Shown: positions 26,881-35,479 of the stretch, one piece after another
How the letters are laid out: every line of letters begins with the position of its first letter
Position numbering within the stretch: the first letter of the stretch is position 1
Origin: Nevskia sp035651715
Lineage (GTDB): Bacteria > Pseudomonadota > Gammaproteobacteria > Nevskiales > Nevskiaceae
Length of the DNA stretch: 64,000 nt
NCBI GenBank assembly: GCA_035651715.1
Contig: DASRFD010000038.1
Location: forward strand, 68,074-132,073
Reading direction: 5' to 3'
The notes under the pieces: generated by a model
Database searches by the model: none
Told to the model about the DNA's origin: nothing
Seen by the model: the letters and a program-made list of their open reading frames with translations, nothing else
Made by a program: the position numbers and the translations under genes

Positions 26881-26897
26881 TATCTGATCCACAGATA
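26881..26897. promoter_or_regulatory. Candidate LysR-type operator (T-N11-A inverted repeat)
   Basis: TATCTG, five bases, CAGATA forms a perfect 6-bp inverted repeat containing the T-N11-A core typical of LysR-type regulators. It lies 12 bases before the LysR start and 67 bases before the divergent nitronate monooxygenase gene. Confidence 0.6.
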
Positions 26898-26909
26898 GGT
26901 GGGCGGCCC

Positions 26910-27821
26910 ATGGACAGCCACGACCTGCGGGTATTCGAAGCGGTGGCGCGCTGCGGCGCCATGAACAAGGCGGCGGAGTCCCTGCATACGGTCCAGTCCA
27001 ACGTCACCGCGCGCATCCGCGCGCTGGAGGCCGAGCTGGGCACGGAGCTGTTCCGCCGCCACAGCCGCGGCGTGGAGCTGACCCAGGCTGGCGAGCGCCT
27101 GCTGCCCTACGCGCTGAAGGCGGCGCGGCTGCTGGTGGAGGCGGCGCGGGCGGTGCGGGACGACGGCAGCCCCAAGGGGCGGCTGGCGCTGGGTTCGCTG
27201 GAAACCACCGCGGCGCTGCGGCTGTCGCCGATCCTGTCCCGCTTCGCGGCGAAGCACCCGCAGGTGGACATCAGCCTGACGGCGGCGTCGAACCCCGAGC
27301 TGGTCCGGCGCGTGGCCGGGCATGAGCTCGACGGCGCCTTCGTCTGCGGCCCGATCCAGCACGGCGAGCTGGTGGCGGAGGTGGTGTTCCGCGAGGAGCT
27401 GGTGATCGCCTCCGCCGCCGGTGGCCGGCTGGCGCCGGGCTGCAAGATCCTGGTCAAGGGCAAGGGCTGCGCCTACCGCGACCGGCTGGAAGCCCTGCTG
27501 GCCGACCGCGGCGTGCACGACGCGGTGCGGCTCGAGTTCGGCACCCTCGATGCGATCATCGGCTGCCTGGAAGGCGGCCTGGGCATCACCCTGCTGCCCA
27601 GGGCCCTGCTGCTGCCGGCCGCCAGGAGCGGCCGCATCCGGCTCAGCGCGGTGCCGCCGGAGATCGGCAGGGTCGAGACGCTGTTCATCCGGCGCCGGGA
27701 TGCCGGCGACTTCAGCGCCATGCGCGCCCTGCTCGCGGAGCTGCGCGGCGCGGGCGCGCCGGCCGCGCCGCGGCGCCGGGCTCCGTCCGCTCGCGCCAGG
27801 GGCGGGCCCGGCGGCCGCTAG
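26910..27821 (+). CDS. LysR-family transcriptional regulator
   Basis: The 303-aa protein has an N-terminal winged helix at 1-60 (LRVFEAVARCGAMNKAAESLHTVQSNVTARIRALE, then ELGTELFRRHSRGVELTQAG). The periplasmic-binding-like effector domain spans about 90-280. It is divergent from the nitronate monooxygenase/GST unit, which it probably controls through the inverted repeat in the 96-base gap. The last base of its TAG stop is also the first base of a palindromic repeat, and the C-terminal tail is Arg/Gly/Pro-rich, so the end may have been altered by that element. Confidence 0.9.
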   Translation: MDSHDLRVFEAVARCGAMNKAAESLHTVQSNVTARIRALEAELGTELFRRHSRGVELTQAGERLLPYALKAARLLVEAARAVRDDGSPKGRLALGSLETTAALRLSPILSRFAAKHPQVDISLTAASNPELVRRVAGHELDGAFVCGPIQHGELVAEVVFREELVIASAAGGRLAPGCKILVKGKGCAYRDRLEALLADRGVHDAVRLEFGTLDAIIGCLEGGLGITLLPRALLLPAARSGRIRLSAVPPEIGRVETLFIRRRDAGDFSAMRALLAELRGAGAPAAPRRRAPSARARGGPGGR

Positions 27822-27871
27822 GGCCTGTCAACGCCATTTCGAGCGCGATCAAAAATAGCGTTGACAGGCCC
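27821..27871. repeat. Palindromic repeat element (copy 1 of 2)
   Basis: The arms GGGCCTGTCAACGC (27821-27834) and GCGTTGACAGGCCC (27858-27871) are perfect inverted repeats of 14 bp around a 23-base centre (CATTTCGA... AAAAATA). A near copy occurs at 45179-45231, also starting at the G of a TAG stop. It could act as a terminator for both sides or be a miniature mobile element. Confidence 0.75.
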
Positions 27872-28047
27872 AGGCGATGGCGGAACCGTAGATCTGGCCG
27901 GTGGCGCCGGGCCGGCGCGACGCTCGCGGCCGCTGCGTCCCCGCCCAGGCCGGCGGCGACCGCGCCGGTGGACAGGGCGGTGATGCCCAGGCCCATGCCG
28001 CCGACCACCTCGCGCCGGGTGTAGGTGCGGTTGTCCTCGCCCTTCAT
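27872..28047 (-). pseudogene. 5' remnant of a twin-arginine-exported protein gene
   Basis: The fragment starts at ATG 28047 behind AGGATTCC and encodes a Tat-type signal (TYTRREVVGGMGLGITALSTGAVAAGLGG, with the RR pair). The frame then drifts. In another frame the sequence before the palindromic repeat reads GATGQIYGSAIAWA, as if continuing the protein. Nothing beyond the repeat at 27871 continues it, so the rest of the gene is gone. Confidence 0.5.
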
Positions 28048-28203
28048 CTGGAATCCTCGCGCCACCTGGATTTTCGACTCGCCGCTGCGGCGATTGTTCG
28101 GCGCGCGGCAGGCCTTCGCGCGTTGACGCGCATCAAAAAGGTGAGCGCCGGTCCACCACCCCCTCGAGGCCTGCTGCAGCGTGATTTGAATCGCATCCAC
28201 GCC

Positions 28204-29208
28204 TCAGCGCTGCGCGCGCCAGGCGCTCGGCGTCTGGCCGGTCCAGCGGCGGAAGGCGCGGGTGAAGCTGCCGGTGTCGGAGAAGCCGAGCAGGTAGGCG
28301 ACTTCGCTGATCGAGTAGTGCGGGTCGCGGATGTAGCCCAGGGCGAGCGCGCAGCGGGTGTCGGAGAGCAGCTCTTCGTAGCTGGTGCCCTCGGCCGCCA
28401 GCTTGCGCTGCAGGCTGCGCAGCGACAGGTTGAGGCGCCTGGCCAGCAGCTCGGCGGAGGGCTCGCCCTGCGGCAGCTGCTCGGTCATCAGGGCCCGCAC
28501 CTTGTTCTTGACGCTGCTGTCCTGGTCGGCGAGCTGGCGTTCGAGGATCGCCTCGTTGTGGCGGGCGAGGTCGGCGTCGGCGGTTTCCAGCGGCATGTCC
28601 ATCGCCGCGCGCGGCAGGTGGATTTCGTTGGCCGGCGCCGCGAAGCGCAGCGGGCAGCGCAGCACCGCCGCGAAGGCGTCCGGTTTTTCGGGCTGCGCCC
28701 GGACCAGGCGGACCTCGAGCGGCGTGAAGTCGCGGCCGGCGAGGGAGCGGCAGAAGCGCACGAACAGCGAGATGAAGGCGTCGATCGCCTCGGGTGCGGG
28801 CAGCCGGTCGCCGGCGCCGGCCGGCTGGATCGAGAAGACATAGTGGTCGTCGGCCGGGCGGAATTCGATTTCGCTGACGTCGGTGACGATGCGGAAGTAG
28901 CGCACGGTGCGCTCGAACGCCTCGGTCAGCGTGCGGCTGGCGATGAGCGAGAAGCCGAGGGCGTGAAAGGTGGTGTGGGTGACCTGGCTGGCCACCGCCA
29001 GGCCCAGAGCCTCGTCGCCGCTGGCTTCCACCGCCAGGCGCCACAGCCGCGTGGTGCGTTCGACCGGATAGCGCGCGTGGGGATCGTCCAGCGCCGCCGG
29101 GTCGAGGCTGGCGGCGGCGAACAGGGCGGCGCTGTCGAGTCCGCGCTGGTCGAGCACGCGCTTCAGCACGCGGATCCAGCTGGAGAGCGTGGTGGCGGTG
29201 TGGGACAT
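28204..29208 (-). CDS. AraC-family transcriptional regulator (OruR/ArgR-like arrangement)
   Basis: About 334 residues from ATG 29208 (MSHTATTLSSW); an in-frame start 19 codons upstream is less likely. The N-terminal ligand domain (about 15-200) is of the Arabinose_bd type: YPVERTTRLWRLAVEASGDEALGLAVAS, ALGFSLIASRTLTEAFER, VRYFRIVTD. The C-terminal double helix-turn-helix occupies about 235-332 (LARRLNLSLRSLQRKLAAEGTSYEELL, SISEVAYLLGFSDTGSFTRAFRRWTGQTPSAWR). It is divergent from a fatty acid desaturase gene, a common pairing in lipid metabolism, and probably controls it. Confidence 0.88.
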   Translation of the reverse strand: MSHTATTLSSWIRVLKRVLDQRGLDSAALFAAASLDPAALDDPHARYPVERTTRLWRLAVEASGDEALGLAVASQVTHTTFHALGFSLIASRTLTEAFERTVRYFRIVTDVSEIEFRPADDHYVFSIQPAGAGDRLPAPEAIDAFISLFVRFCRSLAGRDFTPLEVRLVRAQPEKPDAFAAVLRCPLRFAAPANEIHLPRAAMDMPLETADADLARHNEAILERQLADQDSSVKNKVRALMTEQLPQGEPSAELLARRLNLSLRSLQRKLAAEGTSYEELLSDTRCALALGYIRDPHYSISEVAYLLGFSDTGSFTRAFRRWTGQTPSAWRAQR

Positions 29209-29307
29209 CCTGGCGTCCTGGGCGAAAAGATTGGCGTCTGGCGCCATGCGCGGCGCGGCGCCCACCCCCTAGAGTTGCGGCACCTGCCTTGCAACCGGGA
29301 GTTTGTC

Positions 29308-30351
29308 GTGGCCCCTTACGATAGCGCAATCGAACTCAGCAGCCTCAGCGACGCCCAGAAGGAGGCGCGGGTGAAGGAGGCGGTGCAGCGGGCCGGCGCG
29401 GCCCTGCGCGCCCGGCATCCCTGGCTGCTGCATCAGGATGCGATCGGCGCGGCCATCATGGCCTTCGCCGTGGCCGGCATGATCGCCTCGGGCTGGCTCT
29501 ACGTCGCCGGCGCCATCCCGTTCTGGGCCTGCATTCCGCTCAGCGCGTTCTTCGCCTCGCTGACCCACGAGCTGGAGCACGACCTGATCCACAAGATGTA
29601 CTTCCGCAACCGGCCCTTCGCCCACCACCTGATGCTGGCGCTCGCCTGGCTGGCGCGGCCGAGCACGATCAATCCGTGGATCCGCCGCCACCTGCACATG
29701 GAGCACCACAAGCACTCCGGCACCGCGCGCGACCGCGAGGAGCGCGGCATCACCAACGGCGAGCGCTGGGGCCTGCGCCGCCTGCTGATGGTGGGCGACA
29801 ACATCATGGCGGCGCTGCTGCGCCTGCACCGCCTGCCGGGGTGGAAGGCGCGCGGCAAGGGCCTGGCGCTGCTGCTCGCGGTGTACGCGCCGCTGGGCCT
29901 GCTCAACTGGGGCGCCTGGTATGCCTTCCTGGCCTACCACGCCGTCAACGGCGCCGCCGGCCTGCTCGGCCACCCGCTGCCCTGGCCGGCCGCCACGCAG
30001 CAGGCGATGGCGCTGGTGGACACGGCGGTGGTGGTGCTGGTCGCGCCGAACGTGCTGCGCACCTTCTGCCTGCACTTCATCAGCTCCAACATGCATTACT
30101 ACGGCGACGTCGAGGACGGCAACGTCATCCAGCAGTGCCAGGTGATGAACGCCTGGTGGCTGGCGCCGTTACAGCTGTTCTGCTTCAACTTCGGCTCCAC
30201 CCACGGCATCCACCACTTCTATGTGAAGGAGCCGTTCTACGTGCGCCAGTGGACCGCCGGCGCCGGCCATGCGGCGATGCGCGAGGTCGGCGTGCGCTTC
30301 AACGATTTCGGCACTTTCCGCCGGGCGAACCGGCGCGGGGCGGCGGCGTAA
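29308..30351 (+). CDS. Membrane fatty acid desaturase
   Basis: The 347-aa protein starts at GTG 29308. It has four or more membrane helices and three His boxes that bind the di-iron centre: HELEHD near residue 92, HLHMEHHKH near 130 and HGIHHF near 300. The extra HYYGDVEDGN segment is typical of this family. It introduces double bonds in acyl chains. The frame is open far upstream without hydrophobic or conserved sequence, so the GTG next to the divergent AraC gene was chosen. Confidence 0.85.
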   Translation: MAPYDSAIELSSLSDAQKEARVKEAVQRAGAALRARHPWLLHQDAIGAAIMAFAVAGMIASGWLYVAGAIPFWACIPLSAFFASLTHELEHDLIHKMYFRNRPFAHHLMLALAWLARPSTINPWIRRHLHMEHHKHSGTARDREERGITNGERWGLRRLLMVGDNIMAALLRLHRLPGWKARGKGLALLLAVYAPLGLLNWGAWYAFLAYHAVNGAAGLLGHPLPWPAATQQAMALVDTAVVVLVAPNVLRTFCLHFISSNMHYYGDVEDGNVIQQCQVMNAWWLAPLQLFCFNFGSTHGIHHFYVKEPFYVRQWTAGAGHAAMREVGVRFNDFGTFRRANRRGAAA

Positions 30352-30555
30352 GGCCGGGCGCGTGGCGGGCCGGGGCTGCGCAGCGCGCCGGCGCCGGGCC
30401 GTGGAACGCCGGCCAAAAGCCGCGGCCGGCGCCTCGCCGCGTCGCGCAGGCCTGCGGAAAAACGGCGTGAAAGCAGCGGCTTAGCCGGCGTTACCAAATC
30501 ATTACCGCGCCGTGGCGACTTTGCTGTCCGAATTGTTCTAAAACGCCGGACATCA

Positions 30556-30576
30556 GGGCTTCCACAGCGGAAGCCC
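30556..30576. promoter_or_regulatory. Inverted repeat in the leader of the PKD exoprotein gene
   Basis: GGGCTTCC, five bases, GGAAGCCC is a perfect 8-bp inverted repeat 26 bases before the exoprotein start. There is no U-tract, so it is more likely an operator or leader hairpin than a terminator. The rest of 30352-30601 shows no gene. Confidence 0.4.
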
Positions 30577-30601
30577 CATATCGATCAATGGGGTGGGGGA
30601 C

Positions 30602-33600
30602 ATGTCGCTATCGTTCGGAACGGCCCGTTCGTGGGCCGCGGCTGCCGTTGTTTTCGTCGCCGTCGCCGGCGCCACCACGGCCGGGCTGGCGGTCCGTGCT
30701 CCCGCCGCCGGACCTGCGGCGGGCGCCGCCGGCGCCTGCCCCGCCGGCTATGCGCTGCGCGATCCGCAGGAGCTGGCGCGCGAATACAACCCCGCTTACG
30801 CCAAGGTCCACGCCAAGGACATCCAGGCCCGTTACGGCAAGAGCGTCTGCGTCAAGGAGGCGCTGCTGCCCGAATCGATGATGGACGTGTCCGAGCGCCT
30901 GGCCGACGTGCTCGGCGCGCTCGGCCTGGTGCCGGAGGGCGCGCCGCGCCGCGCGGTGGAGCAGAAGGCGGCGCTGGCCGCGCTTGCCGCCACGGTGCCC
31001 AACTCGGGCGGCCACTGGCAGGCCTACGGCACCGCGCCGCAGGTCGATGACCCGGCCTACTACAACGCCATTCCGGACGAAGGCCTGCACCAGGTCTCCG
31101 GCCGCGTCGACAACTTCGCCTACGATCCGGCGGCCAAGCGCCTGTTCGCCGCGGTCGGCAACGGCGGCATCTGGTACAGCCAGGCCGTCGGCGGCGACGT
31201 CTCGACCATCGGCGACCACTGGGTGTCGATCAGCGACAAGCTGCCGACCCTGATCAACAGCGCCGTGGCCTGGACCCAGGCGCAGAACGGCCGCGTGCTG
31301 GTGCTGACCGGCGAGATGACCCAGGGCGGCAATTCCTATGTCGGCCTCGGCGCCTACTGGAGCGGCGACCTGGGCAAGACCTGGAACCATGCCTCCGGCG
31401 TGCCGGACGGCGCCTTCGCCTTCAAGCTGGCGGTGGACCAGAGCAATCCGAACATTGTCTACGCCGCCACCAGCAAGGGCCTGTACCGCTCGGCCGATGC
31501 CGGCGCCAGCTATGTCAACGTCAAGCTGCCGGTGTCGGCCAACTGCACCGGCGTCAGCACCGGCGTCTGCCAGTTCGCCAACTTCGTCACCGACGTGGTG
31601 GTGCAGCAGCCGGGCGGCGTCAGCAACACCGCCTGCGGCGCCAAGGGCTGCGCCGTGCTGGCCGCGGTGGGCTTCCGCGCCGGCGCCGCGCCGTATGCGT
31701 CCGATTCCTCGCCGCAGGCGCCGGGCAACGGCCTGTACCGCTCCGCCACCGGCGAGGCCGGCACCTTCGCCAGCGTCGGCCTGTCGCAGGTCACCGGCGT
31801 CGAGCCGGTCGGCCTGCCGGTGCAGTGGCGCATCGGCCGCACCGTGCTCGGCAACGCCATCGGCGACGGCCAGGACCACGGCTATGTCTACGCCGTGATC
31901 CAGGACGCCGGCTACCTCAACGGCGACCTGCCGATGCTGGACTACGACCTGGAAATCAAGAATCCCGGCCTGCCGGACGTCTGCGACCAGCTGGTGGCGC
32001 CGATCATCGACCAGAGCACCGCCGACACCTGCAAGCTGGTGGCCAGCCACCTGCCCAGCGCCACCACGCTCAACGGCGTGTTCGTCTCGCCCGATTTCGG
32101 CAGCACCTGGGTGCGCCTGGCCGACGACAAGTCGATCACCTACAACCCGGCCACCGGCTCGGCGCTCACCCCGGTGATCGCGCTGGGCGTGGGCCCCGGC
32201 ATCCAGTCCTGGTACAACTCCTGGATCAAGCCCGATCCGACCCAGGCCGACCCGGCGCTGGGCGTGCCGACGCGCCTGACCTTCGGCCTCGAGGAGCTGT
32301 GGAAGAGCCGCCTCAACGTGCCGCAGAACGGCGTGTCGCAGCTCGACTACAAGGTGTTCGGCGCCTACTTCGCCGGCCAGACCTGCCTGTTCCTGCTCGG
32401 CCAGCCGGGCATCACCCCGGGCATGCCGGTGTGCCCGACCTATGACGGCATCGTCAACGGCAGCACCACCCATCCCGACCAGCACGACGGCATCTACATC
32501 CCGGACGGCAGCGGCGGCGTCTGGCTGTTCGTCGGCAACGACGGCGGCATCTACAAGCAGCACTCCTCCGACCCGGTCACCGACGACCTGGCCAACAACA
32601 AGTGGGGCGACGGCGTCAACAACGACCGCTACACCTTCATGGTCTACGGCATCGCCGTGGCCAAGGACGGCACCGTCTACTACGGCCTGCAGGACAACGC
32701 CTCCGGCAAGATCGATCCGAAGACCCATGTCTCGACCCGCATCGGCGTCGGCGACGGCGTGTGGACCGCGGTGGACCCGGACAACTCGCAGCACGCCTAC
32801 ATCTCCACGCCGGAGCTGGCGGTGGTCGCCACCCCGGACGGCGGCCTGACGCAGAACATCATCGAGCCGTCGAGCGCGCTGGTCGGCACGGCCCACTTCC
32901 TCAGCCCGTACATGCTGGATCCGACCGACCCGACGCACATCGTGCTGGCCGGCAGCAAGGTGGCCGAGTCGCTGAAGGGGCTGGACACCACCAGCAGCGA
33001 CAGCGACTGGAACATGAGCTACGACCTGGGCGCCGACGCCAGCGGCGCGCTGCACACCTCGCGCTCGCGCATGCTCGACGTGCAGGGCGCGGCGATCTAT
33101 GCCGCCTGGTGCGGCCCGTGCAACCTGGCCGGCAGCGACGTGCCGTTCCAGCGCGGCATCGCCACCAACGTCGGCGCCGGCGGCACGCCGAAGAAGGGCG
33201 CGTCCGACAACTGGCACCAGGCCGGCGTGGCCGGGCTGCCCAACCGCTACATCTACAGCGTCAAGATCGACCCGCAGGACGTCAACACCGTCTACGCCAC
33301 GCTCGGCGGCTATTCCACCGCGCGCTGGGCGGCGCCCGGCCAGTACGGCGACAAGAACGCCAACATCGGCAAGGGCCACGTGTTCGTGTCGCATGACGCC
33401 GCCGAGCATTTCACCGACATCAGCGGCGACCTGCCGGACACGGTGGTGAGCTTCCTGGTCCGCCGCGGCAGCCAGCTGGTCGTCGGCACCGACATCGGCG
33501 TCTTCATCTCGTCCGACCTGAGCGGGGCGCACTGGGCGCCGCTGGGCGACCTGGCGAGCGTGCCGGTCAACCAGCTGGTGCTCAAGCCGGGCGACGACAC

Positions 33601-34810
33601 CAAGCTGTTCGCCGCCACCTTCGGCCGCGGCGTGCAGCTGTATGACTTCAGCACCGCCAGCGGCGGCGGCAGCTCCTCCAGCTCCGGCGGCGGCTCGTCC
33701 TCGAGCAGCTCTTCCGGCGGCGGCAGCAGCTCCTCGTCCTCCGGCGGTTCCTCCTCGGGCAGCTCCGGCGGCACCTCGGGCGGCGGCTCCTCCAGCAGCA
33801 GCTCCGGCGGCGGCTCCAGCTCCTCCGGCGGCGGCAACCAGCCGCCGGTGGCGAGCCTGCACGCCACGCCCACCAGCGGCACCGCGCCGCTGGCGGTGAG
33901 CTTCGACGCCACCGGCTCGTCCGACCCCAACGGCGGCAGGATCACCACCTACGCCTTCAACTTCGGCGACGGCAGCAGCGCCAGCCAGACCACCGGCACG
34001 ATCAGCCATACCTACACCAAGACCGGCTCGTTCGACGCCGTGGTGACGGTGACCGACAGCGAGGGCGGCAGCGCCAGCCGCGCCGTGGCGATCCAGGTGC
34101 AGTCGCCGCCGGCCGACAGTCCCAATCCGTCGCTGGCCGTGTCCGCCACCAGCGGCACCACGCCGATGCCGGTGAACTTCGACGCCTCCGGCTCGACCGA
34201 CGCCAACGGCAGCATCACCAACTACGCCTTCGACTTCGGCGACGGCAGCGCGGTGGTGAGCCAGCAGGCCGCCACCACCAGCCACACCTACACGGCCGCC
34301 GGCAACTTCACCGCCTCGGTCACCGTCACCAACAGCTTCGGCCGCAGGGCTGCCGCCTACGTGACGATCCAGGTCGGCACCACCGTGGTGGTGACGCCGC
34401 CGAGCGGCCCCGTCGCGCAGCTGACGGTCAGCCCCAGCGAGGGCCCGGCGCCGCTGAAGGTGACCCTGGACGGCACGCAGTCCCATGAGCAGAACAGCAC
34501 CGCGCACATCACCAGCTACACCTTCGACTTCGGCGACGGCAGCGCCGTGGTGACCCAGGCCGGATCGAAAGTCACGCACACCTACACCAGCCCGGGCACC
34601 TACAGCCCGAGCCTGGTGGTGACCGACAGCTCGGGTGCGCGGTCGGCCGCGGTGACGGCGCGGGCCGCGGTCGCTACGGCCGGCAGCAGCGGCGGCACCG
34701 ATGCGGGCGGCAGCTCCGGCGGGTCCGGCGGCGGCGCCTTCGCTCCGGGCCTGCTGTTGCCGCTGCTGCTCGGCGCGGCGCTGCGCCGGCGGCGGCACCG
34801 CCGGGCTTGA
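30602..34810 (+). CDS. Giant exoprotein: BNR/sialidase-like propeller, Ser/Gly linker, three PKD domains, GlyGly-CTERM-like tail
   Basis: About 1402 residues from ATG 30602, which follows GTGGGGGAC. A signal peptide covers 1-35. Residues about 130-1020 resemble glycosyl-hydrolase/BNR propeller proteins (GVYYSADAGASY-like units: YWSGDLGKTWNHASGVPDG, KGLYRSADAGASYVNV, GTDIGVFISSD). A Ser/Gly linker follows (about 1020-1078), then three PKD domains near 1080-1165, 1175-1260 and 1270-1358 (YAFNFGDGS, YAFDFGDGSAVV, YTFDFGDGSAVV). The tail GGAFAPGLLLPLLLGAALRRRR resembles a GlyGly-CTERM sorting signal cut by rhombosortase, for release to the cell surface or outside. Its enzymatic activity, if any, is not evident. 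Confidence 0.85.
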   Translation: MSLSFGTARSWAAAAVVFVAVAGATTAGLAVRAPAAGPAAGAAGACPAGYALRDPQELAREYNPAYAKVHAKDIQARYGKSVCVKEALLPESMMDVSERLADVLGALGLVPEGAPRRAVEQKAALAALAATVPNSGGHWQAYGTAPQVDDPAYYNAIPDEGLHQVSGRVDNFAYDPAAKRLFAAVGNGGIWYSQAVGGDVSTIGDHWVSISDKLPTLINSAVAWTQAQNGRVLVLTGEMTQGGNSYVGLGAYWSGDLGKTWNHASGVPDGAFAFKLAVDQSNPNIVYAATSKGLYRSADAGASYVNVKLPVSANCTGVSTGVCQFANFVTDVVVQQPGGVSNTACGAKGCAVLAAVGFRAGAAPYASDSSPQAPGNGLYRSATGEAGTFASVGLSQVTGVEPVGLPVQWRIGRTVLGNAIGDGQDHGYVYAVIQDAGYLNGDLPMLDYDLEIKNPGLPDVCDQLVAPIIDQSTADTCKLVASHLPSATTLNGVFVSPDFGSTWVRLADDKSITYNPATGSALTPVIALGVGPGIQSWYNSWIKPDPTQADPALGVPTRLTFGLEELWKSRLNVPQNGVSQLDYKVFGAYFAGQTCLFLLGQPGITPGMPVCPTYDGIVNGSTTHPDQHDGIYIPDGSGGVWLFVGNDGGIYKQHSSDPVTDDLANNKWGDGVNNDRYTFMVYGIAVAKDGTVYYGLQDNASGKIDPKTHVSTRIGVGDGVWTAVDPDNSQHAYISTPELAVVATPDGGLTQNIIEPSSALVGTAHFLSPYMLDPTDPTHIVLAGSKVAESLKGLDTTSSDSDWNMSYDLGADASGALHTSRSRMLDVQGAAIYAAWCGPCNLAGSDVPFQRGIATNVGAGGTPKKGASDNWHQAGVAGLPNRYIYSVKIDPQDVNTVYATLGGYSTARWAAPGQYGDKNANIGKGHVFVSHDAAEHFTDISGDLPDTVVSFLVRRGSQLVVGTDIGVFISSDLSGAHWAPLGDLASVPVNQLVLKPGDDTKLFAATFGRGVQLYDFSTASGGGSSSSSGGGSSSSSSSGGGSSSSSSGGSSSGSSGGTSGGGSSSSSSGGGSSSSGGGNQPPVASLHATPTSGTAPLAVSFDATGSSDPNGGRITTYAFNFGDGSSASQTTGTISHTYTKTGSFDAVVTVTDSEGGSASRAVAIQVQSPPADSPNPSLAVSATSGTTPMPVNFDASGSTDANGSITNYAFDFGDGSAVVSQQAATTSHTYTAAGNFTASVTVTNSFGRRAAAYVTIQVGTTVVVTPPSGPVAQLTVSPSEGPAPLKVTLDGTQSHEQNSTAHITSYTFDFGDGSAVVTQAGSKVTHTYTSPGTYSPSLVVTDSSGARSAAVTARAAVATAGSSGGTDAGGSSGGSGGGAFAPGLLLPLLLGAALRRRRHRRA
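33661..33837 (+). repeat. Low-complexity Ser/Gly linker-coding repeat
   Basis: About 177 bases of alternating GGC and TCC/AGC codons encode a Ser/Gly-only linker between the propeller and the PKD domains. It is prone to length variation by slippage and makes long spurious frames on other strands. Confidence 0.8.
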
Positions 34811-34828
34811 GCGGGGGCCGGGCCGGTG

Positions 34829-35404
34829 ATGCCGGAACCGAAGCCGGCGCAGGACGGGGTCCTGCGCTGGCGGGCCTCGGGCAACGCCCGCACGCAGCAG
34901 CCGAAGCTGGCGCTGTCGTGCGTGCTGGCGGCGCTGGCGGCCTGGCTGTGCGCCGGCGGCTTCGCCGGCTGGCTGGATTCCTGCGCGGTGCCGGCGGCGC
35001 TGGGCTGCTGGTCGGCGGTGCTGCTGCTGGATCTGCGGGTGCTGCAGATCCGCAGCCGCCGGCTGTGGCTGTCCGGCACCAGCCTGGTGTACCAGTCGAT
35101 CCTGCTGGGCTTCGTCGGCGACGTTTCGACGGTGACCGCGGTGCGCGGGCAGCGTTCGCTGTCGGGCGGGCTGTACGAGTTGGTGCTGGAACGCCGCGAC
35201 GGTCCCTGGCTGCGGCTGCGCGTACGCGACTGGCACCGGCATGAGCTGTGCGCGCTGATCGCGGCGCTGGCGAGCCTCAGGCCCTGGATCAAGATGGACC
35301 CGCTGGTGCGCAGCTACGCCGGCATCGGCGGCCGCGACGGCCGCGACGGCCGCGGCGGTCGCGGCGGGCGCGGGATCGTCGGCTCCGCCGTCGCCTGGCG
35401 CTAG
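34829..35404 (+). CDS. Small membrane protein of unknown function with Gly/Arg/Asp-rich tail
   Basis: About 191 residues from ATG 34829 (GTG 34826 is an alternative). Two membrane helices lie near 27-47 and 53-70 (LSCVLAALAAWLCAGGFAGWL, ALGCWSAVLLLDLRVL). The middle is beta-rich (LWLSGTSLVYQSILLGFVGDVSTVTAVRGQRSL). The tail repeats GRDGRDGRGGRGGRG from a short tandem DNA repeat near 35330-35375. It starts 18 bases after the exoprotein stop and so is probably in its operon. It has no rhombosortase features that I can see. Confidence 0.65.
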   Translation: MPEPKPAQDGVLRWRASGNARTQQPKLALSCVLAALAAWLCAGGFAGWLDSCAVPAALGCWSAVLLLDLRVLQIRSRRLWLSGTSLVYQSILLGFVGDVSTVTAVRGQRSLSGGLYELVLERRDGPWLRLRVRDWHRHELCALIAALASLRPWIKMDPLVRSYAGIGGRDGRDGRGGRGGRGIVGSAVAWR

Positions 35405-35437
35405 AGCGGCGCAACACCCTTTCCTGATGCAGTATTT

Positions 35438-35468
35438 GCGGAGGCTGCAAAGCCTCCGCGTCTTTTTT
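35438..35468 (+). terminator. Rho-independent terminator directly ahead of a TonB receptor gene
   Basis: A perfect 9-bp stem (GCGGAGGCT/AGCCTCCGC, 4-base loop) is followed by TCTTTTTTT. It ends 11 bases before the GTG of the next gene and abuts its ribosome site, so it either ends the upstream operon or attenuates the receptor gene. Confidence 0.8.
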
Positions 35469-35479
35469 TGGAGATAGCC

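Noticed and set aside
33661..33837. Possible CRISPR-like repetition
   Set aside because: It is a continuous Ser/Gly codon repeat inside a gene, without spacers or a leader.
30608..35242. Very long open frame opposite the PKD exoprotein
   Set aside because: It mirrors codon bias of the real gene and runs across the Ser/Gly linker as Ala/Gly runs. No family motifs were found.
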